A DNA stretch of 64,000 bases from Helianthus annuus (GCF_002127325.2 NC_035446.2:161685947-161749946), one strand, 5' to 3'; shown: positions 28,368-44,062, numbered from the stretch's first letter. The notes: generated by a model from the letters alone, not told the origin. Program-made: numbers and translations.

Positions 28368-31300
28368 ATGGCGGATCCCAATGGAGAGAACAGCCACACA
28401 AATGAAGATGACTATGACAATGCGTCAGTGCATTTGACAGGCGCACAACTGAAGGCTCTGATTGACAATGCTGTTCAGGCAGCTATTGATCGTCAACATA
28501 CTGAGTCTCAAGGCAGAACTGTGTCAAAACCACCCTCTAAACCAAAGACACACTCCAAACCACCCTCTGAACCCAAGAAAGATGACGACAAACATTCGTC
28601 TACCGAGCACAGCGTTCATCGCGATAGAGAATATACTGATGCGTCCAGTGCTAAGGGTTGCACCTACAAATACTTTGTATCATGTAAGCCCCGTGAATTT
28701 ACAGGGGAGAAAGGTGCGGTTGACTGTATCACCTGGCTAGACGAGATGGACACGATAGTGGACATCAGCGGGTGTGCAGAGAGGGACGTGGTTAAGTTTG
28801 TGTCCCAGTCATTCAAGGGCGAGGCCCTGGCGTGGTGGAGAGCTCTGGTGCAGGCTTCAGGTAAGTCTGCCTTATACAAAATGTCATGGGGGGAGTTTAT
28901 TGCCCTCATAAAAGAAAACTACTGCCCTCAGCACGAGGTCGAGAAGATTGAGGCAGATTTTGTCTCACTAGTGATGACAAACCTGGATTGTCAAGCATAT
29001 CTGACAAGTTTTAACACTATGTCACGCCTGGTGCCATACCTTGTGACACCAGAACCTAGAAGGATTGCCCGTTTCATTGGGGGCTTAGAACCGGCTATTA
29101 AGGCCAGTGTGAAGGCCTCTAGGCCGACGACCTTCAGGTCAGTTACTGACGTCTCCTTGTCTCTTACACTTGATGCTGTCCGTCTGAGGGCACAAAGGAG
29201 CAAGGAGGCTGAAAAGGGAAAACGTGAGGATGATACCTCACGAAAGTCTGGGAAAAAGCACCGTGGAAACGGTGAGGGCAAGAGAGGGTCGGAGGCAAAG
29301 AAAGAGGGGCAAGCTGATGGAAGACCTCACTGCAAGGTCTGCAAGAAACCTCACTCCGGGAAGTGTAGGTTTGCGTCTGGTTCACAGTCGCAACAAAAGA
29401 CTCCGTCCTGTGGGCTATGCAAGTCCAAGGATCACAAGACCGTGGAGTGCAAAAAGATAAAGGATGCAACCTGCTATGGTTGTAACGAAAAGGGGCACAT
29501 AAAGAGTAATTGCCCGAAGTATGCCAAGAAGGCAGAAGAGACTAAGAAGTCAAATGCGAGAGTTTTTCGCATGGATGCAAAGGAAGCGGTTAAGGACGAC
29601 AATGTGCTTACAGGTACTTTCCTCGTAAATAATATATTTGCAAGAGTACTATTCGATTCTGGCGCTGATAAGTCCTTTGTAGACCAGAAATTTTGCCAAC
29701 TACTAAATATGCCTATCAAAACCCTTGATATGAAATACGAAGTAGAGTTAGCTGACGGCACGATAGAAACCGTCTCTACTGTTCTAGAAGGATGTGAAAT
29801 GTCCATTAGGAACCATTCTTTTCCTTTATCTCTACTTCCTTTCAAATTAGCGGGTTTTGACATTGTGCTAGGCATGGACTGGTTATCTCGTAATCAGGCC
29901 CAAATCATTTGCGGCAAAAGACAAATAGTTTTAAAGACTCCGAGTGGTGAATCTCTTACCATTCGAGGGGATACGCATTACGGGTTGCCCGAAGACGTAT
30001 CTATGCTGAAAGCTTCAAGATGTTTAAACAGAGGCTGTGTAATTTACATGGCTCAGGTAATAATTGAAGAACCAAAGCCGAAGATCGAGGATCTTCCTGT
30101 CATTTCTGAATACCCCGAGGTTTTTCCTGAAGAACTACCTGGTTTGCCACCAGATAGACAAGTGGAGTTCAGAATTGACATCATTCCTGGAGCAGCTCCG
30201 ATAGCAAGAGCACCTTACAGATTAGCTCCGACGGAAATGAAAGAACTGAGGACCCAGTTGGATGAACTGCTGGCGAAAGGTTTTATCAGACCTAGTTCAT
30301 CTCCCTGGGGAGCTCCTGTCCTATTTGTAAAGAAGAAGGACGGATCGATGCGGTTGTGCATCGACTATAGAGAACTGAATAAAGTTACCATAAAGAATAG
30401 ATATCCTTTACCAAGGATCGATGATCTATTCGATCAGCTGCAAGGAGCGAGCTACTTCTCAAAGATCGACTTAAGGTCGGGTTATCATCAACTAAGGGTC
30501 AGAGATGAAGATGTACATAAGACAACATTTAGGACTCGCTATGGTCATTACGAGTTCCTAGTGATGCCTTTTGGGCTCACAAATGCACCGGCTGCGTTCA
30601 TGGACCTCATGAATCGCGTTTGCAAGCCATACTTGGACAAATTCGTCATAGTCTTCATCGACGATATCCTTATATATTCCAAGAATCAAGCTGACCACGA
30701 GAAGCACCTCCGTTGCATTCTCGAATTACTACAGCGTGAGAAACTCTACGCCAAATTCTCGAAATGTGAATTCTGGCTACGAGAGGTTCAGTTTTTAGGA
30801 CACGTTGTGAGCGAGCGTGGTATCCAAGTGGATCCCGCTAAGGTAGAGGCAGTCATGAACTGGCAAGAGCCAAAGACGCCTACCGAAATTCGTAGTTTCC
30901 TGGGTTTGGCAGGATACTACCGAAGGTTTATTGAGAACTTTTCAAGGATTGCTGCACCCTTGACTTCTTTGACTAAGAAGAAAGAAAAGTACATTTGGGG
31001 CCCAAAGCAGCAAGAGTCCTTTGAAATACTGAAGCAGAAGCTAAGCAACGCACCTGTGTTAACCTTACCTGAGGGTACAGATGAATTCGTAGTTTACTGC
31101 GATGCATCACACACAGGCATGGGGTGTGTGCTTATGCAGAAGGGCAAGGTGATTGCCTATGCTTCAAGGCAATTAAAGGTGCATGAAAAGAATTACACCA
31201 CCCATGATTTGGAGTTGGGTGCCGTTGTATTTGCACTAAAGTTATGGAGACATTACCTTTATGGTATTAAATTTGTGATTTATTCTGATCACAAAAGCCT

Positions 31301-32525
31301 CCAGCACCTGTTCAACCAGAAGGAGTTGAACATGAGACAGCGCCGTTGGATGGAAACCCTGAATGATTATGACTGTGAAATCAGGTACCATCCCGGCAAG
31401 GCGAATGTGGTCGCCGATGCCTTGAGCAGGAAGGAAAGGGTAAAACCCATTCGAATCAATGCCAAGAGCATTGAGGTTAAGAATAATTTGATGGAAAGGA
31501 TATTAGCTGCGCAGCGTGAGGCTGTGTTGGAAGCTAATTATCCTAATGAAAAGCTGGGAGTAACTGAGGAGCAGTTGACTCTTAGCAAGGATGGAATTCT
31601 TAGGCTGAACGGACGTATATGGGTTCCGATTTATGGAGGACTACGAGATGTTGTTCTCCAGGAAGCCCATAGTTCCAAATACTCAGTTCATCCTGGTGCT
31701 GATAAAATGTACCAAGACTTAAAGGCAAATTATTGGTGGATAGGCTTGAAAAAGTCTGTAGCCGCCCACGTAGCAAAGTGCTTGACTTGTGCTCAAGTCA
31801 AAGCCGAGCACCAAAAGCCGTCTGGCTTGCTACAACAGCCTGAACTTCCCGAGTGGAAGTGGGAATGCGTAACTATGGACTTCATAACCAAGTTACCCAA
31901 AACCAGGAAAGGAAACAATACAATATGGGTCATAGTCGATAGGCTGACTAAATCAGCTCATTTTCTACCCATCAAGGAGACGTATAGCTCCGATATGTTA
32001 GCCCAACTTTATGTTGATAAGATTGTAGCCTTACACGGCATACCTGTGTCTATTATCTCCGACAGGGATACTAGATACACATCTCACTTCTGGAAGAGTT
32101 TCCAGCAATCTTTGGGCACGCGTTTAAACTTTAGTACGGCTTACCATCCACAGACGGACGGTCAAAGTGAGCGTACTATCCAAACGCTAGAAGACATGCT
32201 TCGTGCATGTGCGATCGATTTAGGTGGTAACTGGGATAAGAACCTACCCCTGATCGAATTCTCCTACAATAATAGCTACCACACCAGCATAAAGGCTGCG
32301 CCTTTTGAGGCATTATATGGTAGGAAATGTAGATCGCCTGTTTGTTGGGCGGAAGTAGGAGAGGTCCAATTATCGGGACCAGAGATTGTTTTCCAGACGA
32401 CGGACAAGATTGTCCAGATCCGGGAACGTCTCAAGGCTGCCCGCGATAGGCAGAAGAGCTACGCTGATCCAAGGCGTAAGGATTTTCACTTCGAAGTGGG
32501 TGAAAAGGTATTACTTAAGGTATCA
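28368..32525 (+). CDS. gag-pol: Tekay gag-pol polyprotein, N-terminal 1,386 codons (split by Copia2)
   Basis: Encodes, in order: gag domain ([17 protein letters not shown] near residues 145-161); zinc-binding knuckles ending in [14 protein letters not shown] (from residue 369); aspartic protease with FDSGAD (Asp near 430); reverse transcriptase with FIDDIL (Asp near 765); RNase H (YCDASHTG, Asp near 912); integrase zinc region with HPGAD ... CLTC (His near 1108); and the catalytic triad Asp 1171, Asp 1232, Glu 1268, with the expected 35 residues between the last two. The ATG at 28368 (MADPNGEN) is the first in frame. No stop or frameshift is seen. At 32525 the Copia2 target duplication TATCA interrupts codon-exactly; the same frame resumes at 53718. 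It would have been one gene for a polyprotein of about 1,515 residues before Copia2. Confidence 0.92.
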
Positions 32526-33015
32526 TGTAGGTCCCCTTGATGTATGGATCTTTCACAGAATTGTCTATCTAACCTAGAGTGCGGAATCCTCTAGATCAGA
32601 TTGTAGCAGAAAACGTGTAGGAAACAGAAACAGCAATTTAATCAAACCGGGTTTTCTATTGATTATCAATCACTAGGAATTACAATCAATCCAAAACCCT
32701 AACACTCTCTCAAATTCGTCCAAACCCTAATGTTCTCACGAATTTGCTCTCTAATAACTGTTTTTGCTGATTAACCTTAACCCTAATGTCTAACCTTGTT
32801 TATATAACACAAGGTTTACAAGTGGGCTAGGTTAAAGACTCCTGGGCTGCGAATTGGACAGGCCCAATTCGCCCCCATCCAATTCCTTGGGTTTAGTTAG
32901 CCCAAACATTACAACTAACTATTACAAAGCTAAACCCGCTAACTGTTTATCGTTTAACTAATTACAAGATATCCAAAGACCAAATCTAAGCTGTTGTCAC
33001 AAACATGCACCAACA
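32526..33015 (-). repeat. 3' LTR of Copia2 (490 bp)
   Basis: Minus-strand TGTTGGTGCATG ... GGGGACCTACA. It lacks a 3-bp ACC present in the 5' LTR and differs by two substitutions. Confidence 0.92.
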
Positions 33016-33029
33016 AACTCCCCCTTGAC
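33016..33029 (-). other. Polypurine tract of Copia2
   Basis: On the minus strand, TCAAGGGGGAGTT directly before the 3' LTR. Confidence 0.75.
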
Positions 33030-34947
33030 AATAGCTTCATAAAGACTTTGTCTTGAGTCAAAACTTTGTCTTCGGTCTTCTTGCAATCTTTATGTAGTCT
33101 CGCACTGTCTTTGGTCTTTGGATAGCTTCAGCTTCAACGGCTTCTGTCAGCAACAGACTCCCCCTAAGCTGATGCATCCAATCACCAAATCTTCAACACG
33201 TTAGCGTTTGAGTAAACTCCAGTTCAGCATTTGCACAGCAATCTTCACACTCTTCAATCTTGTCTGCAATATAGAAAGGAGGTTCTACCATGCAGCCAAT
33301 CAAACTCTCATCTTCTCAGCAACTTCTCAGCAACAAAACTGCTTCAATCTGTATACTATAAAACAAACATCTCGAGAAACCATAAGAATTTTTCAACATA
33401 AGTTAAATAAATTATTATTTTTCAAGAGATAGTTAAACTGTATAACAGATTAAGCTTTTTCAATTTCATCACCAACACGCAAAAACGTTTTGTTCAACAC
33501 ACAAGAACCTGCCTGATTGAAAATTTTTACTCAATTTCTAACACCGTCTCCCCCTATCAGTAACAATTCCTCCAAGAATAACAGTTTTCCGTACGTTAAG
33601 AATTTTAAACAGAAAATGACACTATTTTTGGATTTTTATATTTTCTGAAAGCAAGTAAATACAAAAGTAATAAACACTCTATTTTTGTGAGAATCACTGG
33701 TAAGAAGATCATATCAGCACAATCAAACTGTTTCACACAATCATATTATTTAATTTTTCGTGAAAAGCAGTTCAAGACGATTACCAGTATGTTTGTCCAC
33801 TTAAACAAAATGCATGAACATTTCAAGTACCTTCACCGTATGATACATTAAGGTAATTTTATTTTCTGAAATACGAGCGTGTCCCACTTCAGGATATACC
33901 CCCACGATCAAGGTATGCACAGAGATTCATCGTAGTAGGTGAGTATACTGAATTCATACTTTAAGATATCATGTCTGTGTCTAGATCTGCATAAAATCTG
34001 TTTTATCATGTTTTAATTGCTTAACTATGAACACCCAAATAAATATTAATCAAATCCTGGAAATATAAACAGCACACTCTATCATGCAAGTATCTTCCCT
34101 ACCACATATTTCACAAGTCCAATCCAGAGTTCTGAAATCTTAACTGGGATTAGGTTGAGAAGAGAAAAGAATAGATCTTAGTAGAGATGGTATAATATAC
34201 AAATCAAATGAGATTTTCTCAGTTTGATATAGGTTTATTGGGTTTCTTTTGGGCACTTGAGGGCCTCTTTCGGCTGTATTAGATCTATAGCGCGACAACG
34301 TACAGCTAGGTCAGCATGTATCTGGATGCAGCAGAAGCTGTCGTTGCCTAGCACCTCCAGGTCAGCATATATCTGGATGCAGCAGAGGAGGTACACGACT
34401 TTTGTCAGAGAAGATTTCAGAATCAGATCAAAATTGTGTGTATCGGGAAATATACAGACATTCAAATAGAAATGAGCTAATTCCAAGTGACTATTTTTCC
34501 TGGGGTCATGTACAATTTTAGTTCTAACAGACAGACAGCCAAGATATCCCTAGTTGAAATAACAGTATAAAGACCCAAAACTTCAGATTTTGGCAATCTA
34601 TCAACGCAAGAATTAAGGTCATTAAACCATACACCACTGATGTGTTCCCCACTCATATTCAGTTCATTTAAGTTTATATCACCTTGGTAAGTTGATTATT
34701 TCATGCTTTTGCCTACTGGTACATCGTATGATGAAGCTGCTATCACACTTAAGCAATTTAATTTCAAGTTCAGTGTGACAGTCTAACTTGCTGATGTACT
34801 ATCATTTCTCCTTTTTCACACAGTGATAACTCATTTTTGATTTTCTATTTTTTTTTTATGTTTTTGATTTTTAATTTTTTTTTTTTGTGTTTTTGATTTT
34901 TTAAGAAAAGCAGTAAACTATTTACAAAAATTCTTATGAAAAACCAG
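33030..34947 (-). other. Copia2 3' non-coding region
   Basis: About 1.9 kb between the end of pol and the polypurine tract. It is AT-rich and stop-rich in all frames. It contains two copies of a 25-base direct repeat (GGTCAGCAT..ATCTGGATG type) near 34309 and 34362, and a T-rich tract at about 34845-34905. In SIRE elements this position holds an envelope-like gene; I see no trace of one here. Confidence 0.65.
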
Positions 34948-36666
34948 TTATTCCGGATTCCTCATCCCGTTGAGTTCGACTAAGTGTTCAAAGCGAGCCC
35001 TGTCAAATGCTTTAGTATAAAGATCTGCCAGGTTATCCTCTGTGTCGACTCGATGTAATTCAATTAGTCTCTTTTCAGCACAATCCCGTATAAAATGATG
35101 ACGTATGTCAATATGTTTTGTGCGACTGTGATTCACGGGATTATTAGTTATTGAAATAGTGGCATTATTGTCTATCATAATAGGAGTACGAGTGAAATCC
35201 AAACCGTAATCGCGCATCTGCTGTTGAATCCAGAGAACCTGAGAGCAGCAGCTTCCAGCAGCAATATATTCAGCTTCACACGTAGAGGTAGACACACAGG
35301 ATTGCTTCTTGCACTGCCAAGACACGATCCTGCCTCCTAAGAACTGACAACCACCTGTTGTAGACTTTCTGTTCGACTTGCATCCTCCAAAGTCTGAGTC
35401 AGTGTAAGCAACAAATGTCAAATCACTATCAGCTGGATACCATAACCTAAGTTTAGGTTTCCCCTTCAAGTAACGAGTAATGCGCTTCACTGCTTTCATG
35501 TGTGACTCTTTAGGATTCGCCTGATATCTGGCACACAAGCATACGGCAAACATGATGTCAGGTCTTGAAGCAGTCAAGTACATTAGAGAACCAATCATTG
35601 CCCTGTATTGAGTAGGATCAACGTCTTCAGTACTTTCATGATCTGGGCCAAGATTGTGATTTTCACATATGGGTGTGTTGGAAGTAGTGCAATCATTCAT
35701 TTTGAACCGACTCAAAATGTCATACACATACTTTGTTTGATGAATAAACATCCCATCCGCCTTCTGTTCAACTTGTAATCCCAGAAAGTAGGACAGCTCA
35801 CCCATAGCACTCATTTCGAACTTGCTCTTCATCACCTGCTCGAACTCTTTACACATGCTTTCATCAGATGACCCAAAGATGATGTCATCCACGTACACCT
35901 GTACCAGCAGAAAATCTTCCTTCTTCCTCTTGATGAACAGTGTACTGTCAATCTGACCTCTTTCAAAACCATTCTTTATCAGATGTGTAGACAGTGTCTC
36001 GTACCACGCCCTGGGAGCTTGATGTAACCCATACAAAGCCTTATCAAGTTTGTACACTCGATCTGGATAATCTGGATCAACGAACCCATCTGGTTGTGAG
36101 ACATACACCACTTCTTGGACTTTCCCGTAAAGAAACGCACTCTTCACGTCTAGTTGGTAAACTTTGAAGCCCTTGAAAGTTGCAAAAGCCAGAAACAAAC
36201 GAATTGCCTCCAACCTCGCCACTGGTGCAAACACCTCATTGTAATCTATCCCTTCTTGCTGATTGAAACCTTTGACCACCAATCGAGCCTTGTTTCGCGT
36301 GACTATACCTCTTTCATCCTTCTTGCACCTAAATACCCATTTGGTGCCAATCTCTCTTTCACCTTTAGGAAGATCAACCAACTCCCAAACCTTCAACTTA
36401 GCAAACTGGGCCAATTCCTCTTGCATAGCTTCAACCCATGAATTGTCTTTAAGAGCCATATGAATGTTCTTCGGCTCCTCTTGGGAAATAAAGCAACTAT
36501 ACAAGCATTCGTTCACAATCCCAGTCTTCTCAATCGACACAAATAAACCAGTATTCGCTGCTATGCTTCTTCTTGTCTGAACACCTGCAGCAGGATCTCC
36601 CAGTATCATGTCAACTGGATGATCTCTATTTGCTCGTGTAGTAGCAACAGCATCAACTTCCAAATT
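34948..36666 (-). CDS. pol: Copia2 pol, C-terminal part: reverse transcriptase and RNase H
   Basis: Open frame on the minus strand, entering from the Tat-C insertion site and ending at TAA (34948). It begins with a linker, then the copia RT ([15 protein letters not shown] ... [13 protein letters not shown] ... [11 protein letters not shown], with [10 protein letters not shown] and the catalytic YVDDIIFGS), and a copia RNase H ([11 protein letters not shown] ... [12 protein letters not shown] ... [13 protein letters not shown]). The end is LNGMRNPE. It is continuous with the integrase half (47513-49135): with Tat-C and one GTCAC copy set aside, the frame is unbroken. No internal stop is seen. 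Confidence 0.92.
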   Translation of the reverse strand, partial: NLEVDAVATTRANRDHPVDMILGDPAAGVQTRRSIAANTGLFVSIEKTGIVNECLYSCFISQEEPKNIHMALKDNSWVEAMQEELAQFAKLKVWELVDLPKGEREIGTKWVFRCKKDERGIVTRNKARLVVKGFNQQEGIDYNEVFAPVARLEAIRLFLAFATFKGFKVYQLDVKSAFLYGKVQEVVYVSQPDGFVDPDYPDRVYKLDKALYGLHQAPRAWYETLSTHLIKNGFERGQIDSTLFIKRKKEDFLLVQVYVDDIIFGSSDESMCKEFEQVMKSKFEMSAMGELSYFLGLQVEQKADGMFIHQTKYVYDILSRFKMNDCTTSNTPICENHNLGPDHESTEDVDPTQYRAMIGSLMYLTASRPDIMFAVCLCARYQANPKESHMKAVKRITRYLKGKPKLRLWYPADSDLTFVAYTDSDFGGCKSNRKSTTGGCQFLGGRIVSWQCKKQSCVSTSTCEAEYIAAGSCCSQVLWIQQQMRDYGLDFTRTPIMIDNNATISITNNPVNHSRTKHIDIRHHFIRDCAEKRLIELHRVDTEDNLADLYTKAFDRARFEHLVELNGMRNPE

Positions 36667-36671
36667 GTCAC

Positions 36672-37411
36672 TGTTAGGGCTGGATTTTTATTATAGGTGA
36701 TCCTTACACATGATCCTAACCAGTGATCCTTGTTTCTTTGGCAGACAGTGATCCTCAGCAGAACTTCAGGATCAGGATCATGGGACATTATGGTGATCCT
36801 CATACTAACGGCCACTTCCGCTCAATATAGTATTGTTTTGCAGGAACATCTAGCAGGATATGCTCTAGACATCATGATCCAGGGACGCGTCTTCACAAAT
36901 ATGGCAAGAGCTTAATCGAAGAAAGACGTTGCACAGGATATGGAAACTAGGCTTGATTTATGGGCGGCTATTTAGGCTAGATTGTATCTCATTCCTAAAG
37001 GGGTAATGAGCTGAATATTAGTTTAGCTACCTAAAATAGGTCACCTACACATGTATAAATACCACTCTTCCTCATTCGGAAGAACACACACGACACACAC
37101 GACATACGACACAACTCTCACACACTTAGACACTCGAAACAATAGTGATCCTTGTACTCAGCTCATTATCATCCGAAGTTGTAACCATTTTGTTCTTATA
37201 TTGAAGTTTGGTGATCGGTAGTTGCCATCACCCGAGGTTTTTTATGCCGGAGATCATACATTGATCAAGGGCTTTTTCCTCGTATAAATCATTGTGTCTT
37301 TGCATCTTTTATCACAGAAGTGATCCTTTACTTTCATAATTAACCAAGCATCATACCCCGTTTACATAAAGTTTGGTTACATTATCCTTGTGTGATTTTT
37401 TGACCAAAACA
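36672..37411 (+). repeat. 5' LTR of Tat-C (740 bp)
   Basis: TGTTAGGGCTGG ... CCAAAACA. Its part before the TATA box is clearly more diverged from the other Tat LTRs than the part after it. Confidence 0.95.
37054..37061 (+). promoter_or_regulatory. TATA box in Tat-C 5' LTR
   Basis: TATAAATA 382 bp into the LTR, where transcription of the genomic RNA would start about 30 bases on. Other Tat LTRs have TATATATAA at this place. Confidence 0.65.
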
Positions 37412-37414
37412 GTT

Positions 37415-37432
37415 TGGCGCCCACCGTGGGGC
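37415..37432 (+). other. Primer binding site (tRNA-Lys type), Tat-C
   Basis: TGGCGCCCACCGTGGGGC, three bases after the LTR. Confidence 0.75.
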
Positions 37433-37489
37433 AATTGGTGCTTCATTCATAAGAAAATCTTTTTTTTCGAAATCATTTCAAAGAGTTAC

Positions 37490-40060
37490 ATGGCTTCATC
37501 ATTGAAGAACACGTCCACGGCGATGTCTGCAGTCACCTCATCACAGATCACCTTGCCTCCTCCACCGGCAGGATCTCAGAAAAATACTGAGAAGAGATCA
37601 ACTCCCACTTTCTCTAAACCTCTATCTTCTTCTGCTATGAATTCTTCTATTCCCAGTACTAGTGATGTATTTGCTTTAATTTTGCAGATGAAGGATCGTA
37701 TGCAGCGGCAAGATGAAACTAACGAAAGGATCCTCAGAGAAATTGGAGATCTCAAAAAACAAAAGAAAGCGGCAGAGGATCATTCTCCACTGATGCCCAA
37801 ATCCTTGAGCTTCGATACTCCAATGATCACTTCCCAGCCATCAGGGATCCCCGACGTGCAAATCATAGGGGAGTCAAGAGGATCACGTCTCAACTCGGCA
37901 GCAATGACTCAGACATCGGATTCACATTTTCAGCCAATAGGATCCTATCCTCAATACATGGGATCCTTCATGAATCCGGGAGCTTATCCGGGGGCACAGC
38001 AGTTTCAAGGATCCTACTTTGTTCCAGGATCATTCCAGGGCCAAGGATCCTCCTTTGTTCCAGGATCATCCCAGGTTCACGGATCCTCCTTCGTTCCAGG
38101 ATCATCCCAGATACCAGGATCCTTACAGATGCCAGGATCCCTAAAAAGTTTGCAAACAGGAAGTCTAGATGTCCATCAAGGGGACTTCATTCCAATGCAG
38201 ACCATTGCTTCCACTGGTCCCTCCGTTGTTCCAGAATCCCAGCAATATGGATTCCCTAACTTGAACCCAATGGGAGGTAACACTTTAAACAATTATCCTA
38301 CCACTAACCATGGATCCATGCAGGATACAGGTACCAATCATGCTATGGCCAGGGAGTTCCAGAAGCTAAAAGATATGATCTCAAGTGTTCCAGGGGTAGT
38401 CAAGCCTATCCCAGAGATTGCGGATGGAAGCCACAAGGTATCTCGCTTTGCACCACCAATTTGTGATGCAGAGGTACCCAAAAGGTTCCATATCCCTACC
38501 ATGAAGCTGTATGATGGCACAACGGATCCAGAGGAGCATATAGCACAATACAGGGAAAGGATGGAAATCAATCCTATCCCAGAAAAGTTGAAGGAAGCAT
38601 GCCTATGTAAAGGATTTGGATCCACTCTAACTGGATCAGCTCTTAAGTGGCTGCTAAGTCTTCCCCCCTACTCTATTACTTCATTTGCTAATTTAGTTAA
38701 TTTATTCAATAACCAATTCTCTTGTAGCAGAAAATTTGAAAAATTAACTAGTGATTTGTACAGGATAACTCAAAATCATAATGAATCATTAAGGGATTAT
38801 ATAACTAAATTTAGTAAAGAATCCTTGGACATTCCCAACTTGGATATGGCTACGGCTGTTGAAGCCTTCAAAATGGGACTGCTTAAGGATTCATTATTCT
38901 ATGATGATCTTGTTATGACACCATGCAGGAATTTAGATGAAGTAAGAACTCGAGCACTCAGGTTTATCCGGCTAGAGGATGACAAGAGGATCCAGGAGAG
39001 ACAAGTAGGATCCTCAAAACAAGATAAGCAAGGATCCTCCTTCAAGAGCAACAAGTTCAAATCCTACCATAGAAATGAGAACAAGAATGTGCATGCTGTT
39101 GACCAAGAAGAGGATGATGAAGGATATCCTCCAATCTCAGAATATTGTTTTTCCGTTGATAATCATGAACTAATCCTTGCAATGCAGAATCTAGGTGAAA
39201 AAGCTAGGTGGCCCAGGAAGAATGATAAACCATCCGGGACTAAAGACAAGTCAAAATGGTGTGCATACCATGAGGATTTCGGGCATCTAACTGAAGATTG
39301 CATAGCCTTAAGAAAAGAAATCGGATACCTGCTAAGCAAGGGGCATCTAAAAGAGTTATTGGGGAGAAAAAAGCAAAGGACCCAGGATACTGAAAGGATC
39401 CCCGAAAAAGCTCCAGCACCTCCGGCAAATGCACAAGTGATCAACTTTATATCCGGAGGATCAGACATCTGTGGTACATCCTTTTCAGCGGCCAAAAGAC
39501 ATGCAAAAGAATCAAAAATGGATAATGGAGAAAGGCCTATTAGAACCTCAAGTGTCTCAGAAGGGAAGATGATAACATTTGATGAGGATGATCGCATTAA
39601 CATTCAGGATCCTCACCATGATAGTTTAGTTATCACTCTCTTTATCTCTAACCATTTTGTCCGCAGGATCCTTATTGACGGAGGGAGCTCAGTGAACATT
39701 ATCCAGCTTGATGTCTTGAAGAAGATGGGAATCCCAGAATCAGACATCACACCAAGATCCTCCGTGCTTGTAGGATTCAGTGGGGAAACGAAGAAAACTC
39801 TGGGGGACATCAAACTCCCAATCTACGTGGAAGGATTACATAATTACCAAAAATTTTGTGTTATTGACTGTTTATCTTGTTGCAACGTTATCCTTGGCAG
39901 GCCTTGGATACATGATATGAAAGCAGTCCCATCTACCTACCATCAATGTGTGAAGCTCCCTAGCCCATGGGGAATAATCAAGATCGATAGTGACCAGCAG
40001 GAGGCTAAGGATTGTTATACCTCATCTATGAAGCCAACCTCGAAGCCAAGGGAGCAATAG
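37490..40060 (+). CDS. gag: Tat-C gag-protease (856 residues)
   Basis: The ATG at 37490 is the first downstream of the primer site that gives the MASSLKNT start shared by all copies. Residues 1-110 are Ser/Thr/Pro-rich with a short helix (LQMKDRMQRQDETNERIL). Residues ~170-225 are repeats of GSSFVPGSSQ type. The gag domain follows (KLYDGTTDPEEH ... GSALKWLLSLP ... FSKESLDIPNL). A Cys-His motif CAYHEDFGHLTEDC starts at residue 591, with CX2HX4HX4C spacing instead of the usual CX2CX4HX4C. The aspartic protease has IDGGSSVN (Asp at 730) and the partner motif VILGRPW. Protease therefore lies before the TAG, so every Gag molecule carries it and readthrough adds only RT to integrase. Confidence 0.93.
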   Translation: MASSLKNTSTAMSAVTSSQITLPPPPAGSQKNTEKRSTPTFSKPLSSSAMNSSIPSTSDVFALILQMKDRMQRQDETNERILREIGDLKKQKKAAEDHSPLMPKSLSFDTPMITSQPSGIPDVQIIGESRGSRLNSAAMTQTSDSHFQPIGSYPQYMGSFMNPGAYPGAQQFQGSYFVPGSFQGQGSSFVPGSSQVHGSSFVPGSSQIPGSLQMPGSLKSLQTGSLDVHQGDFIPMQTIASTGPSVVPESQQYGFPNLNPMGGNTLNNYPTTNHGSMQDTGTNHAMAREFQKLKDMISSVPGVVKPIPEIADGSHKVSRFAPPICDAEVPKRFHIPTMKLYDGTTDPEEHIAQYRERMEINPIPEKLKEACLCKGFGSTLTGSALKWLLSLPPYSITSFANLVNLFNNQFSCSRKFEKLTSDLYRITQNHNESLRDYITKFSKESLDIPNLDMATAVEAFKMGLLKDSLFYDDLVMTPCRNLDEVRTRALRFIRLEDDKRIQERQVGSSKQDKQGSSFKSNKFKSYHRNENKNVHAVDQEEDDEGYPPISEYCFSVDNHELILAMQNLGEKARWPRKNDKPSGTKDKSKWCAYHEDFGHLTEDCIALRKEIGYLLSKGHLKELLGRKKQRTQDTERIPEKAPAPPANAQVINFISGGSDICGTSFSAAKRHAKESKMDNGERPIRTSSVSEGKMITFDEDDRINIQDPHHDSLVITLFISNHFVRRILIDGGSSVNIIQLDVLKKMGIPESDITPRSSVLVGFSGETKKTLGDIKLPIYVEGLHNYQKFCVIDCLSCCNVILGRPWIHDMKAVPSTYHQCVKLPSPWGIIKIDSDQQEAKDCYTSSMKPTSKPREQ
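38006..38146 (+). repeat. 36-bp coding repeats in Tat-C gag
   Basis: Units that begin CAAGGATCCT and contain TTCCAGGATCATCCCAGG, encoding QGSSFVPGSSQ-type peptides. Each unit holds two GGATC words. Unit number differs between Tat copies (fewest in Tat-B). Confidence 0.75.
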
Positions 40061-43366
<3,306 letters not shown>

Positions 43367-43686
43367 ACATGATCCTTCATGCATGTGATCCTTACATTGA
43401 AGTACCCTTGAAGGATCCCGGAGATATCAGTGATCCTTACTCTGGTAATATGCTTATCCTAAAACTATTGCATTTTCTTACTTTTTGCCTAAGGATAAGG
43501 ATCATGTATCCTTCATCCTCTACTCACAAACTATTTGAGTTATGATAGTTCAGGTATCTTCAGCAAATCGTCAAAGATCTCCAAAAGCACCACAGATCCT
43601 TGGGTCCAACCCCAGTTATCCTTGGGATTATCCCCAGTTTCCGCCAGCAGCGCACGATGATCCTGGTATAGTTCACGTCTTTGGGA

Positions 43687-43826
43687 CCAGTACCCACTTT
43701 CGGGGCTGACAACCTCATCGTACTGGCTATACTTAGGATCCTACGTATAATGGTAGACGTACCATACATCCGTTCCTAAGGTTTCTAACGTTTTCACGTT
43801 AGCTAAGGTTTTGACATTTTCATGTC
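43687..43826. other. Hairpin cluster of Tat-C
   Basis: CCAGTAC...GTACTGG (43687-43726), ATGGTA-GACG-TACCAT (43750-43765), CTAACGT-TTTC-ACGTTAG (43785-43802) and GACAT-TTTC-ATGTC (43813-43826). The loops are GAAA when read on the antisense gene's strand. All stems are perfect apart from the inner part of the first. Confidence 0.65.
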
Positions 43827-43876
43827 ACTAAGTTTGGATAGTTGCCAGAAAGGGCCATACTCCAGTTTACATACGA

Positions 43877-44062
43877 TCCTTTGGGCTTGTCCCCGGTTAT
43901 CCTTTGGGCTTGTCCCCAGTTATCCTATGGGCTTGTCCCCAGTGATCCTCTGGGATCATTCTCAGTTATCCTTTGGGCTTGACCCCAGTTATCCTATGGG
44001 CTTGTCCCCAGTGATCCTCTGGGATCATTCTCAGTTATCCTTTGGGCATGTCCCCAGTTACT
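43877..44062. repeat. Short tandem repeat of Tat-C
   Basis: About eight copies of a 22-23-bp unit (ATCCTTTGGGCTTG plus TCCCCAGTT), including a two-unit block with GGGATCATTCTCAG that is itself duplicated. It is longer than the arrays in Tat-A and Tat-B. Confidence 0.75.

Noticed and set aside
33030..34947. Envelope-like gene downstream of Copia2 pol
   Set aside because: SIRE elements may carry one here, but all frames are short and no transmembrane or coiled-coil protein can be read.
36730..36915. 61-codon open frame in the Tat LTRs (also at 46831; related frames at 9220 and 19966)
   Set aside because: It lies upstream of the LTR TATA box, its reading is not kept across subfamilies, and its duplication is simply that of the LTR.
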